Shown one piece after another: positions 23,332-35,200 of a stretch of DNA of 64,000 nucleotides; the stretch's first letter is position 1; the number at the start of each line of letters is the position of its first letter. Origin of the DNA: Dioscorea cayenensis subsp. rotundata (taxonomy: Eukaryota > Streptophyta > Magnoliopsida > Dioscoreales > Dioscoreaceae). The stretch covers positions 3,996,054 through 4,060,053 of the forward strand of contig NC_052484.1 in assembly GCF_009730915.1 (NCBI RefSeq), given 5' to 3'. The notes below the pieces were generated by a model. The model saw only the letters and a program-made list of their open reading frames with translations, did no database searches and was not told the DNA's origin. Position numbers and translations under genes: made by a program.

Positions 23332-24060
23332 AGAGACTCTCCATCCCAATATATCTGTACTGGACCTTGAAAACAAAAACTCTGATTTTCTGAATTTATT
23401 TGTGTTGAGTTGGAGTTGGGGAACTTTACTTGTATGCACATGTGTTTCATGTTATATAGTAATATAATATTGTACAAAGGCAGTTCAAAAATCATATTAA
23501 TAAATTAAAAATTGTTAAAAAAATTTAAAAAGCATTTGCTAAATTTACGTTAGTCCTCATCTGCCATCTCATTCTTGCAAGACCTTCAACTTTTCTTAAT
23601 ATTATTTTTATTTTTAAATATTTTTCTTTCATTTCCTTCCGACTGAATGTTTATTTATTATTTGGATCCTATTAAATTTGATGTATTTTGGACTTATTTG
23701 GGACTTGCAAACTTTATTGGAATTTTGATAAATTGATATTCAAAACAATTGACACCCTGTCAATTTGAATTTTCTAGGATCCCAAAAAAATCTAAGAAAA
23801 AAATTATAAAAATTAATGAAAATCACAATAAAAATTCAAAAAATGTATAAATTCAAAAAAAAAAATGCTACCATTTTATAATTGCTAAAAAAAGCAAGTT
23901 TCTCCCTTGTTTGACAAATATTTACTTGAACTCAAGTTAGATATGAATTAGTTTATAACATGGGAGTTTAAGAAAAGATTGATTAGAGTTACTGTTATGG
24001 TAAATTTTTTTGCATTTTCATATTGAAAAAAAAGTTTAATAAATAACTAAAGAAAAAGAC
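23332..24060. other. AT-rich spacer
   Basis: No gene seen; several A- and T-runs. Confidence 0.5.
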
Positions 24061-24490
24061 ACCATGAAAACTGTTGGGGATTGAATCGCTCTAATTATGA
24101 GAATCGGAATGATGCCTGAGATTTTTCGGTGGAAGTTACTGTTCACAATTAGTGTTTATGTATACTATAACAATACTATACAATCACTTATACGGATGCA
24201 TGCCAAGTCCTCACGGCTCTCTGGACAAGCTGTGCGGGCTCTTGTGAGGCCGCACACCTGCTGTATGCACTGTAACAAATTAATGTTCACATATACGGTC
24301 TCCTATATAGGCGCATTTTAGTCCGCACAATCTTTGGATGTCTTGTGTGGCCGTTAGTGCTGGCGCACCCTTCCCTGTATGGTTTTCTGGACATGAAATG
24401 CTGCCTTGCATGCGGTTGTGAGGCCGTATCCTTTTCTAGACCTTTAAACAAAACTCCAAAAACACTTCAAACCTCTCTTGAGTGTCAGAA
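24061..24490. repeat. LTR-like GC-richer island
   Basis: It stands out from the AT-rich surroundings by base composition. Repeated words such as TTGTGAGGCCGCAC, TGTGTGGCCG and TTGTGAGGCCG alternate with TATACGG motifs. The style matches the U3-like stretch near 5680-5800 (CCTTGAGGCCGCAAGGG). Probably an LTR fragment; no ends found. Confidence 0.35.
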
Positions 24491-24942
24491 TGGGATATAA
24501 ACCAACAAAAAAAAAGCTAACAACATGATTTTAGCATGAAAAACCCCTCCAAATCGAGGAGAAAACCACATAACTCCTAAGAGCCTCTTAAACCTTTTCA
24601 CTACATTAACAATGTGATAACAAGAGATCTCTCTCTAGATTAAACTAGAGGATTACAATAAAAAGATTTCAACAAATCAAGAGCATATTCTCAACAACAT
24701 ATTCATCATCATCTATATGATGGATAACAATGATAACAATGACATCAAGAAAAAATCAAAAGGAAGATCAAATCTGATAGGTTAGGAGAGCTACTCGCAA
24801 GGATTCACTACCTGAAAATCTGGGCGAAATTCAGTACCATTTTGCATCTGATCATCTTACTTGCTCAATCCTAATCTCCCTCTAATTCTTTCCACTATAT
24901 ATTAATCATTATTATTTAAAAAAAAACTATGTTGAGATATCT

Positions 24943-25202
24943 ATTTTTTTATTTTTATTTTTTTATGAAAACGATAAACGTTATATATAACAGAGGTATG
25001 CGCATGTGCCAAGAATTGATTGTTTGGTCCGAGTGTTCTCACTTGATAACATAGGGTTTGGAGTGCAAGCCCACACCCACAACTGAAGACCCGTTATCAC
25101 CACTGTATCCAGTGAAATTTGAACACAAAATCTCTTAATTGTCTCACACTCGTTTTTCATAACGGGGTCGATACCACTGAGCTATTAACCCTTTAAACTG
25201 CT
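24943..25202 (-). mobile_element. tRNA-derived SINE with 11-bp target duplication
   Basis: Read on the minus strand, the element starts near 25200 with a Pol III promoter: A box TAGCTCAGTGGTATCG (near 25175) and B box GTGTTCAAATTTC (near 25120). It ends in an A-rich tail, visible on the plus strand as a T-rich run at 24944-24964. Identical copies of TTGAGATATCT flank it at 24932-24942 and 25203-25213. Promoter, tail and target duplication together define a SINE of 260 bp. It moves with the enzymes of a LINE. Confidence 0.9.
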
Positions 25203-25213
25203 TTGAGATATCT

Positions 25214-27806
25214 TCAAATATGCTAATTTTGTGTGCCTTTAATTAAACATTTTATTGTTATTTTTGGGTTTTGGCTTTTCTCTAAAAGAAGTTTTTTATA
25301 AAATTATGAAACATTCATCCGCATTGCATAACAAAGTAAAGTTTGATGTGAAAAAAAATTGAAGAATTGTTAATTGATACATGATTACTTTAATTGGGAT
25401 GAAAATTGTTCTAAATCCTCGATTAAAGTAATCATGTAACAATTAACAATAATGAAAACATAAACTAAAGATAGATCTCTCAAATAGTACAAGCTGAGTC
25501 TAGTCTGCTCGCAAGCCATTCTACCAACAGGGGCTGCGGATGGATAGCATTTGGTAGTATCTTCATAAGCATATAAAAATCCTTGCTTGCACCCTCAAAT
25601 AGGTTAATGCACATGCCTTTATTTAAAATTGTTTAGTTTGGAAGTGGTGGAATTCTGAAAATGCTATTTCAGTCAAAGCAAAGGTTTCAATTAAAAATTC
25701 TGAGTTCCTTGTGTTGAGTTGCAGGGAAAGTGGTATCTCCTTATATTTTTTGGGTCTAGAGATTATGATTATTTAACATGTTATTTTTACTAATTTTGTT
25801 ATACACTTTCAAACATTTTATTTTGATATTAGGTAATCAGATTTTTAACATGTTGATATTTCATAAGTTATTTTATAATTTTAAAAAATATCTTGAACTT
25901 AAAAATAAGTAAAATAATTATATAGTTTATATGTTAATTGTGAATAATAGTTAATATTTTGAAAATACGTTAATAAAAAGTGGATGAAAAAAATCCCAAT
26001 CCTCCAGTTGAATAATATAAATAATAGTTTATGTATTTTATAAAATTAAATAAATAATATATATAATTCATGCAAATAAAAAAAATAATACATATCACTT
26101 GGGGGTGTTATAAACACCCTATGTAATATTCATGTGTCGGAAGTGAGACGCTGAAGCCCCACTTTATGTTTTTTTTAATTTAAAATATTAAAAATAAAAT
26201 TTATGGGGAAGTGTTACATCACTACTTTAGAGTGAATTTTAGCAAAATAAACATGTCGAAGTGTAATAATATCACGCTATAAATCGGTCACTTTGACCCC
26301 AAATTAATTGAAGTAAGTAGTCTTTTACTCCCCATTATATGGGGTTATGGACTTCATTTCCCTACATAGATTTATTCATAGGATTGTTTTAAAATTATAA
26401 TATTATAATGATATATGCACAAAAATTATTATAAGAATATATGATTTAATTATCAATGCATATGTAAATCTCTTGTAATTTTTATTTATGTAATTATTTA
26501 CATATCCGTATAAAAATATATAATTATTAACCAATATACTTTGTAATTTTTACAAATTACCAATTATTACAAAGTATGCCAAAAAAAATAAAAAAAATTA
26601 ATATATGTAACATGTATCATATATATTAGAATATATTTTAAAATTCAATAGGTTTTCTATTTTAGTTGTAAAATTACAAATAAATAAATCCTCTGCTCAT
26701 TGTGGCCTATTGCATAGCCAAACTGATGCTCAACTCCTCTGCAAGGTCTAACAAAGAGGAAATGGGCTAATTAATTAAGCACAGCACAATACTGAAACAT
26801 GCATGTCATTATTTTTATTATTTTGCATTCCCTTCTTAGAAAATATTGATTAAAATTTTTTTTATTGTGTTAACATTTTTGTCATAGAGGGATTTTTTTT
26901 TTAATAAACCTTTGCTGTTTATTTTTATCCAAAAAAAAAAAAACCTCAAGTTTCATCCTGCCCAAATAAAAGGCAAGAAAATGTCTAATTCTATCTTACC
27001 ACAAATATAATTAAAATTTAACATAAACTGTTGGCTAACTGTTATATAATTTAAAATAAAAAAAATGTCTTTCTTCACAATATATATATATATTAATATA
27101 TATATATATATATATTTGATAAAGGCGACAAGCACTGTCGCATAATGGGCTGTCAAGGAACAGATAAGTACGGAAGTGTACCAGTTACGGTGGCTTAACA
27201 ACCCCTAGAGATTTATTAACTCGATCAGACATTACATGGGGCAATTAGATTCCTACCATGTGCATGTCCAGAAGATATTTTAGGAACTAAACCAAATTAA
27301 TAAATTCTTCTTGCCTTGCAACCCTGGAGGGGAGGAAAACGGCGTCCTCCCATAAGGGACCCATAAACAGTGAATGAATAGTACATTTACAGTATTTTAT
27401 ACAATATCTACAGTATGCGTGCAGTACTGTAACAGTACTGCTGACCCAGGGTCAACTCATTCACTATTCAAATAACATACCACTACACCAAGTAATAGTT
27501 GTTCGTGTATCACTTATAAATATTAGTTATTGTTTGTGTATTTTTTAAAAATATATTCTTTTACATATATGCTACCCTCCATTAACAATGTTGATTTGCT
27601 CTAAAGTAGTTTTAAGTAAAGTTATATCTTATTAGGCGTCATTTCACAGGAAGTGAAAAACACTCAAGCGATTTGGAACTTTAAAACGTTTTTAGTAAAG
27701 TCGAGATAGTAAGAGGAAGTCGAAAGAAGAAGGATTATATATGTTACTCATTTCCCTTACATCACCTATAATAATATTTAAGTAGTTTTTAATTAAAATG
27801 AAGGTA
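25214..27806. other. AT-rich intergenic DNA
   Basis: No gene is supported. Visible items: a small palindrome GGGTGTTATAAACACCC near 26104, TA microsatellites at 27080-27116, and a patch at 27390-27450 with repeated ACAGTA/TACTGTA words. That patch resembles LTR promoter regions elsewhere in the window (CTGTAGCA words near 11355 and 48318). Confidence 0.45.
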
Positions 27807-28062
27807 TAATTCAGTAAATAGTTTCTCTACTTTTTCAAAATTACCCATTTAGTCTTCTTATTTTGTACTGTAATTTTTTTTTTTTTTGTCCCTTTACAAT
27901 TTTAATTTAATCATATCATTCCCCCTAAACCCTAAACCATAAAAAAAAAATAGGGAATGAAATGGCTCACTTAAATGTAGTAAAAAGACTAAAAAGTTGT
28001 AATTTAAAGTGAGAAATTTAAAAAATAAGTTTGAATAAATAGTGAGACTATTTAAAGAATCA
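27807..28062 (-). repeat. Foldback MITE, copy A
   Basis: The two halves are inverted repeats of each other with words of the type AAATAGTCCCT..ACTTTTT..TTTAGTCCCTTTACTTT. The same element is present inverted at 46071-46316; shared text includes TACAATTTTAATTTA and CCCCTAAACCCT. This copy is more decayed, with a T-run replacing part of the left arm. Confidence 0.75.
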
Positions 28063-29258
28063 TACTTAAAATGAAAGATATGAGAAACGGAAAAAAATTA
28101 CTTTCTCGGTTATGGTGGGATAAATGTCTCTGATAATAGATAAAAAATTAAAAAATCATTCAAAATAAATAAATTGACACACATATACCTCCTTGCCCTC
28201 AATCTTACCAAACCCTTTAACATGAGTATCAAACCAAAAATATTTTAAATAATTTTTGGTATTTATTTTTCATTTATGAAAAAATATATATTTTTTTTTA
28301 ATTCTTCTAGTCAATTGTTCATTGATTGAGGGATATACATGGAAAAAAAAATCTACAAGATATACACACAATTTTAATTTTACCAGTGGCATATACAGTA
28401 ACCAATATTTATGAAGATACACAAGCAAATAACCCTTTTAATTTAAACAATAAATTTTTTTTTTCATAATGAACGAAGCATGCCAGCCTGGCATGTGATC
28501 ATATGCCGACTAATCCAAATGGCAAAAAAAATTTAATAATATTTATTTGAATTTCATAATTCAAGAAATTATAAAATGTTAAATTTCTCATAATAATTAG
28601 TTCATAAATCAGCAACACAACCCAACTTATTTAAATTAAAAATAAAAAACTTTTATTATTCCGGGTTCAAACCCTCTTGACAACAAATCCCCAACATAAC
28701 TCAGACTTGCATCTCAAACCCCTAATCCCTGAGTAAAAATGCAATGTTAAATATTCACTTCACGGTTCTACGCACACCCTTGATCTGTGACTTGTTTAGT
28801 ATATATATATATATATATTAATCTAATTAATTAATACCTTTAGAACCTGAAAATTTTCGTTTAGGTCCCAAAATGACAAATGTCATTTTGGAAGGACAAT
28901 GGACCAATCACTCAAGTACACCTTTAACATGATGATCCAACAAAACAGGAATTTTCTTCTACTTAAAAATACTCTCAAATCAAGCTCAAACACCAACAAG
29001 GGCAGGATCCTTCTAATCCAACAGAATCATATCACATCTAAATTTCCACCGATTGAAAAAGAGAAAATAATAATGATAATAATAATAATAAGTTACAAGT
29101 GATCTGCCGCTATGAACCATAAATTCTCACTCTTTTGGTAACGACTGGTGCATTTTTCACTATGATTCATCTGCCCCTGGACATCAAAGAGAGAGGAAAA
29201 AGGGTTAAATATGTTGGACAAAAAAAGAAGCAAAAACTAGTCTTCTTATTTTGATTTT
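28063..29258. other. Spacer downstream of the SGTA gene
   Basis: No gene. It holds a B-box-like GGGTTCAAACCCTC near 28662 (no A box at the right distance), a TA run near 28800 and a palindrome AAAATGACAAATGTCATTTT at about 28870. The bases just below 29258 should be the 3' UTR of the SGTA gene. Confidence 0.4.
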
Positions 29259-32200
29259 TTAGTTCTTGCAAGAACCTGGAGGCCTGTTATTTTCTGGCTG
29301 AAACTGTGATGTGAACATTCCCATAACTGTCCTCAAAACATCAGACATCTGCCCAGGTAGCTGCTCCGGAGGAGCATCGCCTAAGTTCACATTAGCCTCC
29401 ACCCTTATACCATCGATTTCTGGTTCCCGTGCATGATCGTTGCGGGAGTCGGGATGAGATTGATAGCCTGAGGCGGATGCGGCCATGTTCCTGATAAGGT
29501 TGGCGAGATCAGGAGGAAGAGGAGCATTTGTAGAGAAAGATGTGAATGTGGTGCCACTGTTTGATGAGCCTGTAGCTTGTTGTTGCGAAGATGATCCTTG
29601 ACCATGGCACGGTCTTGTGTTCTGTCAGAAAAATTGCAAGAAATAAGAACTTCGAACAAATTTGAAATATGAGCACAAACCATTAAAATTCAGTGAAATT
29701 TTAACACATAAAATTGTCAAATTACCCTATCTGATTCTGCTCGTTGATGCCACTCCATAAGTTTTTGCTGAGCTAACTACAAATTTAATTTGCAGACATT
29801 AGAAAATAAATAAATAAACAAATAAACAGAAGTTATGCTGCACAAGCAAATTCTGTTGATATCTAACAAGTAAAAGCATTAATTTGTATAACAATTTTAG
29901 TTCCTACATACCTGAATGTTGTTTCTAGTGGTGGTATTATCTGGATCCAACTGTAAAGCTTCACACACAAAAAATTAAATCAGAATAATGTCGCAAGCAG
30001 AAAACATGTCGGCATTAATGTTTGCAGGATGATGCTAATAAGCTCAAACAAATAAGTGAAATAATAACAAATCATCAACAAATATATATACTCGGAATTG
30101 ATTGCATATATCAACCAATGATGCATGAATTATAAAAAGTTAAGACCTACAGAAAGTTTTCAATGTTGTCACAAACAACATATGGGCTCCCAAAAAAAGC
30201 ACGGAGAAGATAATATCACCAAATTCACTTCTGATTATGAAAAATCCAGGCAAAATGAGAAATTACATAGTCCGAGAAGATATTGGCACAAAAGATTGAC
30301 TTATATATTTGCTGTTGTGAAAGAGAAGAGATTAGAATACAGAGTTACGAACTATTAAGTTTCCCCAAGGCCTAGCAGTTAGAGCATACCTAGAATAGAG
30401 AACAAGAAGATGATGTGACCCAGACGTTTAATCCAAGTCAAAGTTGTGAGATTATCATTTTGCTCCATAATCCATCTTCAGGATTATGTTTAAATTTCAC
30501 TCATGTTTAAAAAAATATTTGCATGAGTTGGGAGAGAGATCAATAAAGTACAAAGAACTGTAACCCTATCATCAAGTAAGGTTAGAAATGCACCTTAACA
30601 TCTCACCCAAAACATATTCCTTCCCTGTGCAACTAAATGCAATAGATGAATCAAATCTTATTTTAAGGGATTGGTTATAACATGATAGTAGACGTTATTC
30701 CTAGTTCATTATCAAAATCGAATAACACAGGAACTTCATGTGATGGTTTTCAATCAGGAGAATTTCTTCTTGAGCACTTATGGCTGATATATTGTTGTTG
30801 AAGATAAGAATTGAAAAAGGCAACATCCTAGTAGCTTTGACAGTAGCCATCAAGGACTGTTTTAAATTTCGATTATTTGGTCATGGCTCCATATATTCTC
30901 CATTTCAAATCATTCCAGTAGAGAGTAATAGAAGCCATACAAATTATTTAACCTCATCATCTTCACTCTTTCCTTACATTGGGCCAGCTTTCTATGATGT
31001 TGCCAATGATGTCGTCAACACAGTTTAATCATATCAAACTTTTGCCAAAACTATGAAAGTTCCTTTCTGGTTGCAAGATTTAGATAACCTATATCCTATA
31101 TAATGGGAAACTTTCAATATAAGGCGTAAGTTAACAATGCACGAGTGTAAAAATTGATGAGAAGGGTGAATTGTATGTATTATTAAGTTATTAACAAACA
31201 AGAAGTACCTTTCAGGAAGCCTTTGCTTAAAGCTTCATCATATTTCCCTTGAGCATAATAAACCAGACCCAGACGGCTATAAGCCTTACTGTAACTTGGA
31301 TCTATTTCAATTGATTTTAAACAATCTTCAATTGCTTCATCATATCTATTAATCTGAGTGTAAGCAGCAGCCCTGATAATTGTGCAAGGGATCAGGAGTG
31401 ACTGCAGAAGAACCAAGATAAAAGTGCTGCAAGAAGAAGAAGAAGCATACTAAAAGCACTTCCTGACAAATTCTTACCGGTTACAATAGTAAACAGCATT
31501 TTTCTCGTCAAGTGCAATAGCACAAGCATATATTTCAGCAGCTTCAGAGTACAACTGCAACTGCATGGACTGATTACCTGTTGAATAGTCAGCCCATGGA
31601 ATATGCACACTAATACATAACAACCATGCGTTTGACATGATTTGAAACAACTGGTTCAGATACTAGGTTTCATATCTAGAACTGTCCTTATATCATATAT
31701 ATCTACCTAAAGACAAGGATTGGAAGTCGTATAATAATATAACCAACAAGAATTGTAGAAATACCTTTTAACTTTAAGGCTTCAGCAAGGTTGCTCAAAT
31801 CGAAGATTTGCACTTGAGATTTTTCCATCTCCTATCAAAGGGTAAAACCGGTCATTTACAGTTGTATATGACACTGCTTTTAACAGCATTATCACCGGTT
31901 TTCTTAAAGTTATTTTACCATGAAATTCGGCCATGTTTATTCATATGTATGTAAAATTGCCAAGAAAAAACTTTAAGTTCCTTCAATCTTCCTTCTCCAA
32001 TTGAACTCATTTTATTTTCCATTTTCTGCTTCACCTAATTTTGTTGAGATTATGCACAAAGCAAGTGGAAGAGACGAAAATGTAGGGCAGGATGAGAGCA
32101 AAACGAGTGAAGAAGAACATTGAAGAATGCAATTATTAATGCATGATGACATAACCCAGATCCAATATGAAACTTAAAAGTGCAAAGCATTGATGAAATA

Positions 32201-35200
32201 AGCAGCCAAAATGAGAAATTTGATGATTAAACAAATCAAAAGGCATACTTTATATGCATCATCAAAGAAACTTGTTGCTTTAGCTACTTGGGCAGGGTCT
32301 TCTACTTCACCCTGTGAAGTCAGAAAGAAATTGCTTCTGTCAAGAGCAGCATAGAATTTTCCAAACAGTTCATCCTTTGAAATTCCTCCTGCCACAGGAA
32401 AAAGGTTCGTATCAATGGCCTTTATGATGAATATAGATAACATAAATGATAGTATTCTTTTGGTAGACATGAGCCAAATCAGATTGAAGTCCATAAAATA
32501 GAGAAGCACATTAAAGGGCATGTGTAATTCAGTCTATAAAAGGCATGTTTAATACCTGATAAAAATGCAAGTAACTATTCGACATATCATTGTTTTGTCA
32601 ACATTATCTGAATTTCCAGAATCTGTGATTAATGAGAAATTTTTACCTAGAAAATTTCAATCTATCAATTATGCTAATGTAATTGTCGAAAAACAAGCTA
32701 AATTTGTTCTTTAATTTTTATTAGAATAACAATTAACCAAATATAATTACTATTTGTTAAACACTTCATGTAATCAACGATATAGAGAAAGAGAGAAAAT
32801 AAAGATATATACTAACAAAGCTACAAGCCTGCTACACTGGAAGAACCCCTGACACACAGAACTAGTCAACCCCATCATTACTACATGTTCGCATGAAGTA
32901 GAATAGTTTGCTACAAACAATTACATTTGGAAATTTCAAAAAAGGGCATGCACTGCACAAAATGTCCTCAAGTATACTGACAAAGCTAGAAGCCTACTAC
33001 TTTGGTATGGCCCAATCTAGATTTTGAGAACAAGGAGGTCACCATATTGCTCACTTTCGGTTTCACCCTACATAGGATGTATTTAACTGAGGATTCACAA
33101 ACCAATGCTTGATAGAAATGTTAAATCAATCAAATTTGTAAGAAGATATTAAAAGCATATTTGTAATTTAAATTACAAAGTAAAGAAGTACAACATAAAC
33201 ATAGATTCAAATTCATACCTGAAGTACTTTGTTGATCATGTTGATCTTTATGCTGATTAAGAAAGAAGAGAATAAAAATACAAATGTTAGTACAAAAATT
33301 GCACAGCATAAAAACTGACAAACAATCATTTCTAACTAGAACAAGGAAAAGAACATAAATGTGAATATAAACAAAGCAAAATTTACCAAATTATTTCATG
33401 AATATAAACAAGGCTTCTTTTTTCTTCTTCTTCATTTTTTTTTTTCAGTAAAAACATGGATTCTTTAAAAATATGTCTGATGGAAGCATAGAAATGTAAT
33501 TAAAAATGTGTAACTAAACATAATGGTTTCCTATAGGCTGAGGCTAACTTGACCCATTTTACATAGGAAGGTTGCATTTACAACGAGGCTTCTTTTTTCT
33601 TCTTCTTCATTTTTTTCAGTAAAAACATGGATTCTTTAAAAAATACGTCTGATGGAAGCATAGAAATGTAATTAAAAATGTGTAACTACTTAAACATAAT
33701 GGTTTCCTATAGGCTGAGGCTAACTTGACCCATTTTACATAGGAAGGTTGCATTTACAACAAGAAACACATGATCACAGAGAAAGAGAGAAAGAAAAGAA
33801 AAGTTCTAGAAGAAAGTCTGATGACTGATCAAAATCCATAGTAAACTTTTAACCAAGAGGAGATGCCAACTTTTCCAGGAATAACCTATGCCCTGCTAGA
33901 GGAGAAGCTTATCTATGTCTCGTCACACATGCTAGAATATGAAGAATTGAATCAATAGGTAATCATAGTATGTTATAACTAAATTTCTTAAGGGGCAAAA
34001 AAGCCCACCAATGGCCCAAATAAGGCTCAGAGGTCACTGTTCTGTGGATAAGAAAAATGGAAAAGGGAAAGATGCCAGAACCTGTTCACTGGTATTCCAG
34101 TTGGGAACCCTCTAGTAATAGTTGCAATACACATTTAGGGCACTGTCACACAAATGATCTTAGGTTCATGTAGAGGAGAACTTTATGTAACCAGCTTCAG
34201 AAATAAGTAAAAAAAGGGCAATTTTCTTGAACCAAGTCTTCTAAGTCTAGAAACATACTTGTCAAGGTGGAAGAAGACCTTGAAGAAAAGAAAACGTCAT
34301 TAATTTTGTGTTGAGTCAAAGTCTAATGTTTTTTGCATTCATAGTTATTAGAAGCGAAAGGTGCAGCAAGGCGCTAGGTGGTGCACCTAGGTGCATGGAG
34401 CAGGGCTCAAGTGTGTGCTTTGGCAAAGCAAGGCGCAAAAAATTTTTTAAACAATTAAAAATTTCATAAAATTCATAATACATACTAAAATTTTATAAAA
34501 TAAGAAAAATCAAAGTTTAAAGTTCAACATGTATAGAGCAAAAATAGCATATTACCAACATAGCAAAAAAATCATTACACTGCTACTACTAAGAAATACT
34601 ATTAGGCTAGGAAATCCAAATCGCTATCAAGTTCTTAAATACTAAAAACAATAACCTTTTTCTTTTTAAGGGTTGAGATTTAATTTAATGATCATTTAAT
34701 GGCTCATATTTGTCCAGTTTTTAAAAACTAAAAAAATAAAAAAGAAATTTTGCTTTTAATGGTTAAGATGTAATTTGAACATTATCTAATGACTCTATCT
34801 AGTCCTTAAAAAAATTAAAAACAATACTAAAAAAATAAAAAATAAAAAATAAAAAATAATAATAAAAAAAGAGGCTGCACTTTAATAAGCTGCCCCTCAA
34901 ATGTTCTCAAGTGCAAGGCAAGGCGCGTGCTTGGGCAACTCTCTAATGTCACACACCTAAAGGCTCCAAGGCGTTTGGGCTGGAGCCTAGAGCCTTGCAC
35001 CTAAGGCATCCCTTTAGTAACTATGCATGCATTCTCCTCAATCAAACATTGTATTTCACTATTTTGTCTTCATCCACTGCTTACACTAATTCATTACTCA
35101 CCGTGATCTTTCATTCTATACGGATGTCAAAAATTGTGGAACACAATTATTAATACAGTTTACACATCATCTTGCAACAGGCACTTGAGACCTGTGCAAT

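Noticed and set aside
23271..23495. Poly-Tyr and poly-Leu ORFs
   Set aside because: Translations of the (AAT)n run.
28655..28680. Second SINE suggested by a B-box-like GGGTTCAAACCCTC
   Set aside because: No A box at the required distance and no target duplication.
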